From Clostridiales bacterium (GTDB lineage Bacteria; Bacillota; Clostridia; Saccharofermentanales; Saccharofermentanaceae): 64,000 bases of DNA. Every line of letters begins with the position of its first letter. The first letter of the stretch is position 1. This document shows positions 1-10,712 of this stretch, piece after piece. The position numbers were made by a program, and so were the translations under genes. Below the pieces are notes generated by a model. The model had not been told where the DNA came from. It saw nothing but the letters and a program-made list of their open reading frames with translations, and did no database searches. The stretch spans positions 1-64,000 of the forward strand of contig JAFWQC010000045.1 of the NCBI GenBank assembly GCA_017509245.1, in the 5' to 3' direction.

Positions 1-12
1 TAAAGGCGTTTT

Positions 13-227
13 TGTATCCCGAATTATGGAATTAAAAGGTTTGGGATACATTTTTGCTTCAGATTGTATCCCAAAGTTGCTATTTCAAAGATTTGGGGTG
101 TTTTTAAGGGGGCGGATGTATCCCAAATGGTCAGTTCTTCACGATTTGGGATGTATGGGTCTTCGAATATCTCAAACGAGCTGTTTTTTGAATTTGAGAT
201 ATTTTTCAGGGCGTCATATATCTCAAA
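13..227. repeat. Short inverted words in intergenic DNA
   Basis: No convincing gene lies in the first ~760 bases. An 11-base word TTTGGGATACA (40-50) recurs inverted as TGTATCCCAAA at 65-75 and 117-127 and, with one change, as TTTGGGATGTA at 145-155. A second word ATATCTCAAA occurs at 167-176 and 218-227, with its inverse TTTGAGATAT at 193-202. Each inverted pair could form a long-armed hairpin. An open frame spans the area but has no ribosome site and recognisable protein is absent. The function is unknown. Confidence 0.7.
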
Positions 228-339
228 TTGGTGCTACCTTCACCGCCAATCTCATTTTCGAGTGCGCGAAAAGGCAATCAGCCAAAAATATGCTAAATCT
301 CAAAAATCAGCCCAAAAGGCATACAATTCACCCACGGGT

Positions 340-471
340 GTATGCTAAATCTGCAACTTTAAGGGTTTTAGCATACGTTTCGCCCCTTCCGGCGGCTCTG
401 AACAGGGGCGAACAACCCACGCAAACCCATAAAACGTATGCTAAACCGTCAGATTTAAGGGTTTTAGCATA
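340..471. repeat. Two copies of an imperfect hairpin (TATGCTAAA...TTTAGCATA)
   Basis: The segment at 340-376 begins GTATGCTAAA and ends TTTTAGCATAC. A second copy at 436-471 has the same arms and the shared inner string TTTAAGGGTTTTAGCATA. The copies are separated by about 60 bases of GC-rich DNA. The arms pair over 9-11 bases. This looks like a dispersed hairpin element rather than a terminator, because no U-run follows. Confidence 0.7.
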
Positions 472-485
472 TTTATCAAAGAAAA

Positions 486-630
486 TTGACACTCCGCGCT
501 CAACGAACATGTGCAAAATCACCAGAGACAAGGAGGTATTGACGCTCCGCGCTCAACGGACAAGTACAAAATCACCAGAGACCAGGGGTTAATGAATTTC
601 GCCACCCATTCAACTGCCACCCATGCAACC
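486..630. repeat. 53-bp tandem duplication and a 15-bp tandem pair
   Basis: A unit starting TTGACRCTCCGCGCTCAACG begins at 486 and again at 539, a period of 53. It ends near 591 with a handful of substitutions between copies. Directly after it, GCCACCCATTCAACT (601-615) is repeated as GCCACCCATGCAACC (616-630). No coding potential is evident. Confidence 0.8.
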
Positions 631-692
631 ACACTGTTTTCCCCTTCCTGAGGCACGCGCTCTTGCATTACATCAAGAAAAATCGAACACCC

Positions 693-735
693 CCGAAAAA
701 CAAAGAACCCGGCTCAAAAGGGGGGAGAGCCGGGT
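693..735 (-). terminator. Rho-independent terminator of enolase
   Basis: Read on the minus strand, the stem ACCCGGCTC/GAGCCGGGT (707-715 with 727-735) is followed by a T-rich tail. It lies 30 bases past the enolase stop codon. Confidence 0.85.
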
Positions 736-764
736 CCTTCATTTATAAAGTCAACTAGAGGAAA

Positions 765-2207
<1,443 letters not shown>

Positions 2208-2260
2208 TTAAAATTTTCAAACGCACTTATACGGGGATTTCGAAAAGAAAAACCTACTAA

Positions 2261-2304
2261 TTGACAAGGAGTTTGAGACGTGATACAGTTAGCAATGGCT
2301 AACT
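2261..2304 (+). promoter_or_regulatory. Promoter and dyad operator of the flavodoxin operon
   Basis: TTGACA at 2261-2266 and a weak -10, TACAGT, at 2284-2289 are 17 bases apart. The dyad AGTTAGCAATGGCTAACT (2287-2304) overlaps the -10 and start site. It is the same box as at eno, the ABC/ECF operon and feoAB. Confidence 0.75.
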
Positions 2305-2318
2305 GAAAGGAGGCTGTA

Positions 2319-2861
2319 GTGTCATCAGATCAGCTTGTAAAATATTGCGCACCTACCTTAGCCGGGATAAAGACCGGCAGCCTTTTCTCACTGCATTTCA
2401 CAACTGAAGATTACAAACATGACATAACAGTCTTTAACCGGACGATGAGAGATAAAGACATCCGAATAATTCCTCTCAAGGTCTGTGATACCTTCGTTCT
2501 GATCTACATATACAGACCTGAAATGCTTGCCAGAGATCTTAAAGATCCCAAAGCAATAAGCATTCTCAGAAGGTTCGGTTATCCGGTCAGCAGCACAAAC
2601 AGATGTGTCGCCGATCTCGCGAGAAGACTAAACTCATCTCCTGTGTTCCCTCACGAGATCGGCCTCTTTCTGGGATATCCGCCTTCTGATGTCGACGGGT
2701 TCATCGAAAATCCGGACGAAGGCTACTGCGCTGTCGGTTATTGGAAAGTCTATTCCAACGAAGACAGGGCAAGACGAATTTTCGAGCGCTACAGAAGGTG
2801 CACAGAAGAATACGGGCGCATGTTGAGATCGGGCAGAACACTTGAACAACTGGTTGTTTGA
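2319..2861 (+). CDS. DUF3793 family protein
   Basis: This 180-residue cytoplasmic protein resembles DUF3793 as I recall it, a Clostridia family of unknown function often next to flavodoxin genes. Visible landmarks are an early CAPTLAGIKTGSLF block, a central YIYRPEML block and a GLFLGYPPSDVDGF block near the middle. There is no signal peptide or membrane segment. The start is a GTG preceded by AAAGGAGG at 5 bases. It is first in a three-gene unit behind a dyad operator, so its role is probably tied to the flavodoxin. The biochemical function is unknown. Confidence 0.8.
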   Translation: MSSDQLVKYCAPTLAGIKTGSLFSLHFTTEDYKHDITVFNRTMRDKDIRIIPLKVCDTFVLIYIYRPEMLARDLKDPKAISILRRFGYPVSSTNRCVADLARRLNSSPVFPHEIGLFLGYPPSDVDGFIENPDEGYCAVGYWKVYSNEDRARRIFERYRRCTEEYGRMLRSGRTLEQLVV

Positions 2862-2895
2862 GTGCTGTTAATAAATTTATAAGAGGTACTTTTAT

Positions 2896-3318
2896 ATGAG
2901 CAAAGTAGCAGTTGTATATTGGAGCGGAACAGGCAATACCGAAGCTATGGCAAAGGCTGTAGAGGAAGGCATCAAGGGTGCAGGCGCAGAAGCAACGCTT
3001 ATGACATCAGCAGAGTTCAATGCATCCAAGGTTGCCGATTTTGATGCGATCGCATTCGGTTGTCCGGCCATGGGCGCAGAAGTCCTTGAGGAATCTGAAT
3101 TCGATCCGATGTTCACAGGCGTTGAGTCTTCATTAAAGGATAAGAAGATCGCACTCTTCGGTTCTTACGGCTGGGGAGACGGCGAGTGGATGAGAAACTG
3201 GGAAGACCGCTGCAAGGCAGCAGGCGCAGTTCTTGCTGCCGAATCCGTAATGGCTAACAATGATCCTGACGCTGATGCGGTTGCATCCTGTAAAGCATTA
3301 GGCGCAGCGCTGGTATGA
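2896..3318 (+). CDS. Flavodoxin
   Basis: This is a 140-residue short-chain flavodoxin, an FMN-binding soluble electron carrier that can replace ferredoxin when iron is scarce. The FMN phosphate loop reads YWSGTGNTEAMAKAV at residues 7-21. The later FGSYGWGDGEWM block provides the second FMN contact. The start has AAGAGGT upstream. It lies 34 bases after the DUF3793 gene and 11 bases before gpmA, so it is probably co-transcribed with both. The dyad operator upstream of the operon fits control by metal availability, which is established for flavodoxins in other bacteria and inferred here. Confidence 0.93.
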   Translation: MSKVAVVYWSGTGNTEAMAKAVEEGIKGAGAEATLMTSAEFNASKVADFDAIAFGCPAMGAEVLEESEFDPMFTGVESSLKDKKIALFGSYGWGDGEWMRNWEDRCKAAGAVLAAESVMANNDPDADAVASCKALGAALV

Positions 3319-3329
3319 GGTAAATTCAA

Positions 3330-4076
3330 ATGATGAAGCTCGTACTCGTAAGACATGGTGAAAGCGAATGGAACAAGCTCAACCTGTTCACAGGCTGGAT
3401 GGATGTGGACTTAAGCGACAAGGGAAGAGAAGAAGCCAAAAATGCCGGAAAGGTATTGAAGGAAGAAGGTTACGACTTTGACGTATGCTACACATCCTAC
3501 CTTAAGAGAGCGATACACACATTAAATATCGCGCTCGATGAAATGGACAGGGCATGGCTGCCGGTAATAAAGTCATGGAAGCTCAATGAGCGTCACTACG
3601 GTGCGCTTCAGGGCTTAAACAAATCCGAGACTGCAGAAAAATATGGTGAAGATCAGGTAAAGATCTGGAGAAGATCTTTTGATGTAAAGCCGCCGGAATT
3701 AGATGACTCTGATGAGAGAAGCGCAACAAAGCAGCCTATGTACAGAGATGTAGACCGCGCGCTGCTTCCGAAGAACGAGAGCCTTGAGACAACGATCGAG
3801 AGAGTCGTTCCGTTCTTTGAAGAAACAATAAAGCCTGACATGAAGGCCGGCAAGCGCGTGATCATTGCTGCACACGGCAACTCGTTAAGAGCGCTGGTCA
3901 AGTATTTCGACAACATGTCTTCAGAGGACATCATCGGCGTAAATATTCCCACGGCAGTGCCTTTGGTATATGAGTTTGACGACGATTTCAAAGTTATCAG
4001 GCATTACTATCTCGGCGATCAGGAAGCACTGAAAGCAAAGATGGAAGCCGTGGCTAATCAGGGAAAAGCAAAATAA
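3330..4076 (+). CDS. gpmA: 2,3-bisphosphoglycerate-dependent phosphoglycerate mutase
   Basis: This histidine-phosphatase-fold enzyme interconverts 3- and 2-phosphoglycerate. The product is 248 residues and contains [18 protein letters not shown] near the start, with the phosphorylated His in RHGE, then the [12 protein letters not shown] block and [12 protein letters not shown] near the end. Two adjacent ATGs exist (3330 and 3333); GAGGT lies 9 bases before the first. This class needs no metal, unlike the Mn-dependent GpmI class. Its placement behind flavodoxin and a metal-type operator suggests a metal-sparing substitution, which is inference. Confidence 0.95.
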   Translation: MMKLVLVRHGESEWNKLNLFTGWMDVDLSDKGREEAKNAGKVLKEEGYDFDVCYTSYLKRAIHTLNIALDEMDRAWLPVIKSWKLNERHYGALQGLNKSETAEKYGEDQVKIWRRSFDVKPPELDDSDERSATKQPMYRDVDRALLPKNESLETTIERVVPFFEETIKPDMKAGKRVIIAAHGNSLRALVKYFDNMSSEDIIGVNIPTAVPLVYEFDDDFKVIRHYYLGDQEALKAKMEAVANQGKAK

Positions 4077-4110
4077 CCCTAAACATATAGTCATAAATCT
4101 CCTTTATGAA

Positions 4111-4142
4111 GGGGCTGTCTCAACCGCAAGTGAGGCAGCTCC
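4111..4142 (+). terminator. Probable terminator after gpmA
   Basis: GGGGCTGTCTCA and TGAGGCAGCTCC form a stem with two mismatches around an 8-base loop. The tail is only weakly T-rich (GATTTATT). Confidence 0.6.
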
Positions 4143-4176
4143 GATTTATTAAGTAAACATCGTTGCCTCTTAAGCA

Positions 4177-4295
4177 TTGACAACTATACCTATTGATGAT
4201 AGAGTTAGCGACGGCTAACTTTCACAACTACAATTCTCTAAAACCTTGCATTTCAAGGGAAATAAAAATATGTTGACAGTTAGCAAATGCTAACT
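4177..4295 (+). promoter_or_regulatory. Promoter region with two dyad operators for the ABC/ECF operon
   Basis: TTGACA (4177-4182) and TAGAGT (4200-4205) are 17 bases apart. Box AGTTAGCGACGGCTAACT (4203-4220) overlaps this -10. A second TTGACA (4273-4278) runs directly into box AGTTAGCAAATGCTAACT (4278-4295). Two operators suggest tight or cooperative repression. Confidence 0.75.
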
Positions 4296-4344
4296 TGCGT
4301 GTGTTATCTGGTGTGTTTAAAAATATGTTTACGGGGGTGAATAC

Positions 4345-6126
4345 ATGAAGAAGAGAGGTCTGCTGTCCTGGGTACTTGAGTTCGCAGGACGCAAAAGAGG
4401 GTACTATGGCGGAAGCGTGACTCTCGCCATGGTTGGTGTTGCGGCATCCTTTATACCTTATCTGCTTATAGCGGATATCGTATCAAATCTGATAGGCGGT
4501 AACAGCGATCCGCAGTATTACATCAGGCAGGTGGTCCTGATCGCAGTGGCGTGGGTCGTAAGAATATTGATGCACAACCTGTCGACAACTCTGTCACATG
4601 TTGCGACATTCACTGTGCTCGGAACGATAAGAGAAGACTTGTGCACAAAGCTGGCGAAGATCCCTTTGGGCTCGGTTCTCGACGATAACAGCGGAAGCTA
4701 CAAGAACATAATCGTCGAGCGCGTAGACTCTATGGAGACGACCCTTGCGCACATCATTCCGGAGTTTACGGCAAACCTGCTGCTTCCCGTTGTCATGTTT
4801 ATTTACATCATGACATTGGACTGGCGTGTCGGACTGGCAAATTTCATATCTGTGATCGCAGGTGTTATCTGCGCTTCCGTAATGCTGGTAAAGAGCCAGG
4901 GCGAGTTCGGGTATACGGTACAGAAGACAAAGTATCTTAACGATACGGCTGTTGAATACATCAACGGAATTGAAGTCATCAAGGCATTCGGCAAAACAGG
5001 AAGTTCATATGAGAAGTTCGTTAATGCCGCAAGAGAAGGTGCCGACTGCTTTATCAGATGGATGCGGAAATGTATCTGGTGGCAGTCAGGAACCATGTGC
5101 TTCACACCTGCAACTTTCCTTGGCGTTCTCCCGGTGGGACTGCTCCTTGTTAAGAACGGCAGCCTTCCCGCAGATGAATTCATTACATGCATAATCCTTT
5201 CCGCAGGACTCATTACGCCTCTGATCACCGCATTCTCATACAGCGATGATATCTCCAAGATGAAGACCATCTTCGGTGAGGTAACCGAGATCCTTGAAAG
5301 AAAAGAAATGATAAGACCTTCGGAAGTTACAGAGGAACCCGTGGGTTCGGATATCGTACTCAAGGATGTTCATTTCACATATAAGGATAAGGAGATCCTC
5401 CACGGTATAAACATGGAGATCAAACAGGGCGAAGTCACGGCAATGGTCGGTCCTTCCGGAACAGGAAAGAGCACGGTTGCAAGACTTATAGATTCGCTCT
5501 GGGATGTTGATTCCGGAACAATAACATACGGCGGAGTTGATATAACAAAGCTGCCACTGGATTACTACATGGGCAAGATCGCTTATGTTGCTCAGGACAA
5601 TTATCTTTTCGATATGACAGTAAAAGAAAACATCAGGCTAGGAAAGCCCGGTGCAACTGACGAGGAAGTTGTCGGAGCTGCAATGGCTACAGGCTGTCAC
5701 GAATTCATTTTAGGTCTCGAAAATGGTTACGACACAGAAGTCGGCGGCGCAGGCGGACACCTGTCCGGCGGCGAGCGTCAGAGGATCTGCATCGCAAGAG
5801 CAATGCTCAAGGATGCGCCTGTAGTCATCATGGATGAGGCTACGGCTTATACGGATCCGGAGAATGAAGCGCTCGTTCAGGAGAGTGTCGCAAAGCTCGT
5901 ACAGGGCAGAACGCTCATCGTTATCGCGCACAGACTTTCCACGATCAAGGATGCGGACAAGATCTTCGTTATAAACGACGGTAATGTCGAAGCTGAAGGA
6001 ACGCACGACGAACTCCTCTCGAACTGTGAGCTCTACAAAAAGATGTGGGAGGCTCACAGCATGGTAAAGGATGAAGCGGAAGACCGCGCAAACAGCGCTT
6101 CAGGAAAGGAGACCGTTTATGCTTAA
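4345..6126 (+). CDS. ABC transporter, fused permease/ATPase (heterodimer subunit 1)
   Basis: This 593-residue exporter-fold half transporter has a six-helix membrane domain over about residues 20-300 and an ATPase over about 335-570. The ATPase has Walker A GPSGTGKST, signature LSGGERQR and Walker B VVIMDEAT. Its partner starts 8 bases before this stop codon, so the two almost certainly form a heterodimer. The post-Walker-B string ATAYTDPENE resembles, as I recall, YbtP/IrtA-type ABC proteins that import siderophores despite an exporter fold. With the ECF module, ZIP transporter and metal-type operator around it, import of a metal chelate is the leading inference. Drug or peptide export is the alternative. 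Confidence 0.9.
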   Translation: MKKRGLLSWVLEFAGRKRGYYGGSVTLAMVGVAASFIPYLLIADIVSNLIGGNSDPQYYIRQVVLIAVAWVVRILMHNLSTTLSHVATFTVLGTIREDLCTKLAKIPLGSVLDDNSGSYKNIIVERVDSMETTLAHIIPEFTANLLLPVVMFIYIMTLDWRVGLANFISVIAGVICASVMLVKSQGEFGYTVQKTKYLNDTAVEYINGIEVIKAFGKTGSSYEKFVNAAREGADCFIRWMRKCIWWQSGTMCFTPATFLGVLPVGLLLVKNGSLPADEFITCIILSAGLITPLITAFSYSDDISKMKTIFGEVTEILERKEMIRPSEVTEEPVGSDIVLKDVHFTYKDKEILHGINMEIKQGEVTAMVGPSGTGKSTVARLIDSLWDVDSGTITYGGVDITKLPLDYYMGKIAYVAQDNYLFDMTVKENIRLGKPGATDEEVVGAAMATGCHEFILGLENGYDTEVGGAGGHLSGGERQRICIARAMLKDAPVVIMDEATAYTDPENEALVQESVAKLVQGRTLIVIAHRLSTIKDADKIFVINDGNVEAEGTHDELLSNCELYKKMWEAHSMVKDEAEDRANSASGKETVYA

Positions 6127-7855
6127 GATGCTTAAAAAGTTCTTTGATTTCTGCTCGGAAAAGAACAGAAACAAATTCTATCTTTCAGTTTTTCTGAGCG
6201 TTGTCGACGCATTGTTCGGTGCATTAAAGATTCCTGCTGCATTCTTTGCGATCACTGCAGTTCTAAATAAAGAGATCAAAGCAAAAGATTTTATTATTGT
6301 AATCGCATTCATGCTCGTGAGCACAGTCGGAAAAATGGTCGTAAACCGTTTCTCACAGATGATACAGACAGAGGCGGGCTACGATACATGCTGCCTTAAG
6401 CGCATCGAGATCGGAGAGCATTTAAGATATCTCCCGATGGGATATTTCAATGACACGAGTTTAGGACATATCACATCAGTAACAACAAATACTCTGGAGC
6501 AGATGAGCGATATCGCGGTAAGAGCTATCATGCTGGTGCTTCAGGGAAGCATTACCACATGCGTCATTGCTGTAGGTATGTTCGTATTCGACTGGAGGAT
6601 CGGTATTTTGTCTCTGATCTGCATCGGGATCTTCATGCTCGTTAATACTGTCACAAACAAGAAGATAGCAGTCGTTGCAGATGAGAAGATCGCAGCGGAC
6701 CGCGAGATGGTAGGCGTTATCCTGGAATTCATTCAGGGAATTGCCGAGATCAGGAATTACAACATCTTCGCTCAGAATTCCTCCAGAGTTGCAGGAAGTG
6801 TCGAAAGAAAGAAGAATGCAGACATCACGGCTGAGACCACTGCGATACCTGCCGTCGGTTTCCAGATGCTGATATGCAAGATATCCGGCGTTCTTATCGC
6901 AGCAGCATCACTCTATTTCTTCTTCACGGGAACCATGCAGCTCAATTACCTCATCACGATGCTCATGGCTTCGTTCATGGTATTTGAGGCACTGGATTCA
7001 GCCGGCATATACACTGCTCTTTTGAAGGTCATAGGAAGAGGTGTCGATCTTGCAAACGAGATACTTAGTATCGAGCAGATGGATGTCAACGGTGAAGACA
7101 TCAAGCCTGACAACAGGAACATTCATCTTGAGCATGTCTCATTCGCATACGAGAACAGAAAGATCATTGATGATGTAACTCTTGATATCAAGGAGAAGAC
7201 AACTACAGCTATCGTAGGCCCTTCAGGCGGCGGCAAGACAACGATCACGTCGCTTATCGCAAGGTTCTGGGACGTAGACGAAGGCGAGGTTACTTTAGGC
7301 GGAAGGAACGTCAAGGATTACAGCTTCGATTCATTGATGGAGAATTTCAGCTTCGTGTTCCAGAGGGTATATCTTTTCGAGGACACCATAGCAAATAACA
7401 TAAGATTCGGAAGACCCGAAGCCTCTATGGATGAGGTTATTGCGGCCGCGAAAAAAGCCTGCTGCCACGACTTCATAATGTCGCTCCCGGACGGCTATGA
7501 CACCATCGTCGCTGAAGGCGGCGCAACGCTCTCAGGCGGCGAGAAGCAGAGGATCGCGATAGCCAGGGCGATCATGAAAGACGCGCCGGTCATCATCCTC
7601 GATGAAGCAACGGCAAATGTTGACCCTGAGAACGAGAAGGAACTTACCGAAGCAATCGAAAACCTTACAAGGGAAAAGACGATCATCATGATCGCGCACC
7701 GCTTGAAGACGGTAAGACACGCTGACCAGATCTTTGTCATCGACAAGGGCAGGATCGTTCAGCATGGCAGGCACGAAGACCTTATGAGAGAAGAAGGAAT
7801 TTATAAGAATTTTGTTTCCGGCAGAAAGAAAGCAGTCAGCTGGAAGATCGCATAA
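6119..7855 (+). CDS. ABC transporter, fused permease/ATPase (heterodimer subunit 2)
   Basis: This 578-residue product has an N-terminal membrane domain (residues ~20-290) and an ATPase with Walker A GPSGGGKTT, signature LSGGEKQR and Walker B VIILDEAT. I start at 6119 because AAGGAGACC sits just before this ATG; an upstream in-frame ATG would lie deep inside the previous gene. The start codon lies within the last codons of subunit 1, which is typical of coupled translation. Both subunits retain complete ATPase motifs, so neither site looks degenerate. The likely role is as for subunit 1. Confidence 0.9.
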   Translation: MLKMLKKFFDFCSEKNRNKFYLSVFLSVVDALFGALKIPAAFFAITAVLNKEIKAKDFIIVIAFMLVSTVGKMVVNRFSQMIQTEAGYDTCCLKRIEIGEHLRYLPMGYFNDTSLGHITSVTTNTLEQMSDIAVRAIMLVLQGSITTCVIAVGMFVFDWRIGILSLICIGIFMLVNTVTNKKIAVVADEKIAADREMVGVILEFIQGIAEIRNYNIFAQNSSRVAGSVERKKNADITAETTAIPAVGFQMLICKISGVLIAAASLYFFFTGTMQLNYLITMLMASFMVFEALDSAGIYTALLKVIGRGVDLANEILSIEQMDVNGEDIKPDNRNIHLEHVSFAYENRKIIDDVTLDIKEKTTTAIVGPSGGGKTTITSLIARFWDVDEGEVTLGGRNVKDYSFDSLMENFSFVFQRVYLFEDTIANNIRFGRPEASMDEVIAAAKKACCHDFIMSLPDGYDTIVAEGGATLSGGEKQRIAIARAIMKDAPVIILDEATANVDPENEKELTEAIENLTREKTIIMIAHRLKTVRHADQIFVIDKGRIVQHGRHEDLMREEGIYKNFVSGRKKAVSWKIA

Positions 7856-7904
7856 GAAGATCGCATAAAAGACTGCAAAAAAGCAAAGAAGGAGTTATAC
7901 AGAA

Positions 7905-8507
7905 ATGAGTACAGAAACAAATACAAATAAACTGAAGGCAAAGGATTTCATTACGGTAGGAATCTTTACCGCAATATTATTCGTTGTTGAATTCGCATGC
8001 GGAATGCTCGGATATATCCATCCGTTCATCGTCGCTTCCTATGTTGTCATGATCCCGCTTGTGGGCGCTATTCCCATGATGCTCTTCTATACGAAGGTTC
8101 AGAAGTTCGGCATGATCACCATCATGTCCGTACTTATCGCGATCATCATGTTCGTAACCGGAATGGGATTTCTGGGAGCACCGCTCATCGTCGCTGCAGG
8201 CGTTATAGCGGACTTTATTGCGAAGTCAGGCAAGTACAAGAGCTTCAGGAAGACCATGATCAGCTACGGCGTATTCAGCCTCTGGATCTGCGCAAACTAT
8301 TTCCCCGTGGTTATCACTGCTGAATCATACAGGCAGGATCTTGTTGACGGCGGATACTCTGCAGAATACTGCAACAACCTGTTCCTTGCGATCAACTACA
8401 AGACGATCGGCGTGCTCCTGATCCTCTGCTTCGTATTCGGATGCATTGGAGCAGTAATCGGAAAAGCAGTCGTTAAGAAGCATTTCGAGAAAGCCGGAAT
8501 AGTCTGA
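7905..8507 (+). CDS. ECF transporter substrate-binding (S) component, MptD/Trep_Strep type
   Basis: This 200-residue integral membrane protein has about six hydrophobic helices and a short charged N-terminus. It resembles the Trep_Strep/MptD-like putative ECF S components as I recall them, with an early AILFVVEFACGMLGYIHPF block. It would bind the ligand in the membrane and be driven by the T and A components that follow. The stop codon overlaps the T-component start by one base. The ligand is unknown. Proximity to YbtPQ-like ABC proteins and a ZIP transporter favours a metal complex or cofactor, which is inference. Confidence 0.82.
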   Translation: MSTETNTNKLKAKDFITVGIFTAILFVVEFACGMLGYIHPFIVASYVVMIPLVGAIPMMLFYTKVQKFGMITIMSVLIAIIMFVTGMGFLGAPLIVAAGVIADFIAKSGKYKSFRKTMISYGVFSLWICANYFPVVITAESYRQDLVDGGYSAEYCNNLFLAINYKTIGVLLILCFVFGCIGAVIGKAVVKKHFEKAGIV

Positions 8508-9202
8508 TGAAGCTCGACCCGAGAACAAAGCTGTACATGATCCTGATCGTCTCGGCGGTCGTCCTGATGAGCGCCACGTCGCCCTTTCTCTGGGGTGTCA
8601 GGATATTAATGACTTTGATCCCGGTCATACTTTTGATCATAGAGAAGCGATACACAAGTGCTTTCGGTTTTACCTTTCTTTACCTGGTGGCGCTTGTGTT
8701 GACCTTCGCTTTTCTGTCTGAGGATTCCAACAGTTTCTTCAAGACATTTCTTACGGGATACAGCGGAATTGTCGTTCAGTTCCTGCCGTGTCTCATTACC
8801 GCGTGGTATGTGGTGAGGACAACGAAGATAGGTGAATTTATGTCCTCGATGCAGAAGATGCATGTACCGGACGGTATTACCATAGCTTTGGCTGTTGTAA
8901 TGAGGTTCTTTCCGACGATAAAGGAGGAATACTCTTCTATCAGCGATGCCATGAAGATGCGCGGCATCTCTTTTGGCGGCGGCAATGCAGCAAAGATGAT
9001 CGAGTACCGCATGATTCCGCTCCTTTTCTCGTGCGTTAACATCGGTGATGAGCTGTCTGCCGCTGCCATAACAAGAGGGCTTGGCGGAAAGGTTAAAAGG
9101 ACCAGCGTTGAGGAGCTCAGACTCCGTTGGGCTGACTGGCTTCTGATCACGGCATTTACTTCGGCCGCCGTGATCTTCGTGGTGTTCAAATATTTCCTAT
9201 GA
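8507..9202 (+). CDS. ECF transporter transmembrane (T) component
   Basis: This 231-residue CbiQ/EcfT-like membrane protein begins MKLDPRTKLY, the usual start of the family. It has four to five hydrophobic segments and the coupling-helix region AMKMRGI plus a second ARG-type motif around AAAITRGLGG, which dock on the ATPase. It overlaps the S-component stop by one base and the ATPase start by four, so the module is translationally coupled. Confidence 0.92.
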   Translation: MKLDPRTKLYMILIVSAVVLMSATSPFLWGVRILMTLIPVILLIIEKRYTSAFGFTFLYLVALVLTFAFLSEDSNSFFKTFLTGYSGIVVQFLPCLITAWYVVRTTKIGEFMSSMQKMHVPDGITIALAVVMRFFPTIKEEYSSISDAMKMRGISFGGGNAAKMIEYRMIPLLFSCVNIGDELSAAAITRGLGGKVKRTSVEELRLRWADWLLITAFTSAAVIFVVFKYFL

Positions 9203-10710
9203 GTGAGAATATAATCGACATTTCACATGTAAGCTTCAAATATAAGGGTTCTGAAGAAGGACTCTTAAACGACACGTCCCTGACTGTTGCAAAGGGTGAG
9301 ACGCTCCTTCTCACAGGTGCTTCGGGATCAGGAAAGACCACATTAATAAGGCTTATCAACGGCCTTATCCCGCACTACTATCAGGGCGTTCTGGAAGGTG
9401 AAGTAACTGTTTCCGGGCGCGATATCGGCAAGGCGGAACTATATGAACTTGCAGGCGTTGTCGGCACGGTATTCCAGAATCCGAGGAGCCAGTTTTTCTC
9501 TGTCGATACAGACGGCGAGATCGTTTTCGGAAATGAGAACATAGGGCTTGATCCTAAGATAATATTGAAGCGCAAAGAGGCCATCGTGAGTCAGATGCAT
9601 ATCGAAAAGCTCCTGGGGCGGACTCTTTTCGAGCTCTCGGGAGGAGAGAAGCAGAGCATCGCATGCGCATCGGTATCAGCGCTTCTGCCTGAGATAATCC
9701 TCCTCGATGAGCCCTCATCAAATCTCGATCAGGGCGCGATCGCTAAGCTTCACGATCAGATCGCACTGTGGAATATGCAGGGCAAGACGATCGTTATTTC
9801 CGAGCACAGACTCTGGTATCTGAAAGATCTCGTTGACCGCGTGATCTATATGGATTCGGGAAAGATCGCCCACGAATGGAAAGGCGCCGAATTCGCGGCT
9901 TTTGACAGCCGGAAGATAGCTGAACTCAAGCTCCGTCCGCTGACCGTTTCTGATGTTCTGTCACCTGCATGCGGCAGCAACTGCGGCCTTAAGGACAGCT
10001 GCGATAAGATCGGTGCCATGCCTGATGAAGCGGATGGAATAGTCCTGAAGGATTTCTTTTTCTCATACCACAGGAAGCCGTATCTGTTCTGGAAGAAGAG
10101 CTTCAATGAGAATGATCCCGATCTTAGCTTGTGCATTCAAAGGCTTGTTTTGCCCAAGGGTGCCGTTATCGGCGTTACCGGCAGGAATGGCACAGGCAAA
10201 TCCACTTTCTTAAAGTGCGTCTGCGGGCTCGAAAAAGACTGCAAGGGAATTATCGAGGATGCCGGCAGGACTTATAAGGGTAAAGAGCGCTTAAAGCTCA
10301 GTTACATGGTCATGCAGGACGTTAACCACCAGCTGTTTACTGACAGCGTCGAATCCGAAGTCCTGCTCTCAATGAATGAAGAAGATAAAGGCCGTTGTAA
10401 TGAGATATTAGACAAACTCGGCATCCTGGAGTTCAAAGACAAGCACCCGATGGCTCTGTCGGGCGGGCAGAAGCAGAGAGTTGCGATAGCGTCTGCCATG
10501 GCCGCCGACGCGAAGCTCATGCTCTTTGACGAGCCGACGTCAGGTCTTGATTTTCTTCATATGGAAAAGGTCGCAGAGCTCTTGAAAAGCCTTGCCCGAA
10601 CGGGTAAAACTGTACTTGTAGCCACACACGATCCGGAACTCATCGAGCTCTGCTGTGAATACATCTTATGCATCGAAAACGGCAAACTCGGCTATATTAG
10701 AAAGGTTTAA
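9199..10710 (+). CDS. ECF transporter fused ATPase (A-A')
   Basis: This 503-residue protein has two ABC ATPase domains in one chain. Domain 1 has Walker A GASGSGKTT near residue 38, signature LSGGEKQ and Walker B IILLDEPSS. Domain 2 begins near residue 275 with Walker A GRNGTGKST, signature LSGGQKQR and Walker B LMLFDEPTS. It energises the S/T components just upstream. Both nucleotide sites look intact. A CGSNCGLKDSC cluster in the linker near residue 254 carries three cysteines and is unusual enough to note. Confidence 0.92.
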   Translation: MSENIIDISHVSFKYKGSEEGLLNDTSLTVAKGETLLLTGASGSGKTTLIRLINGLIPHYYQGVLEGEVTVSGRDIGKAELYELAGVVGTVFQNPRSQFFSVDTDGEIVFGNENIGLDPKIILKRKEAIVSQMHIEKLLGRTLFELSGGEKQSIACASVSALLPEIILLDEPSSNLDQGAIAKLHDQIALWNMQGKTIVISEHRLWYLKDLVDRVIYMDSGKIAHEWKGAEFAAFDSRKIAELKLRPLTVSDVLSPACGSNCGLKDSCDKIGAMPDEADGIVLKDFFFSYHRKPYLFWKKSFNENDPDLSLCIQRLVLPKGAVIGVTGRNGTGKSTFLKCVCGLEKDCKGIIEDAGRTYKGKERLKLSYMVMQDVNHQLFTDSVESEVLLSMNEEDKGRCNEILDKLGILEFKDKHPMALSGGQKQRVAIASAMAADAKLMLFDEPTSGLDFLHMEKVAELLKSLARTGKTVLVATHDPELIELCCEYILCIENGKLGYIRKV

Positions 10711-10712
10711 CA

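Noticed and set aside
1..480. Possible CRISPR array
   Set aside because: The repeated words are 9-12 bases, alternate in orientation and have irregular spacing. A CRISPR array needs longer direct repeats with regular spacers, and no cas gene is present.
26..592. 188-codon open frame in the first 600 bases
   Set aside because: It runs through inverted and tandem repeats, has no ribosome site, and its product is Arg/Ser/Cys-rich without any recognised pattern. I treat it as a chance frame.
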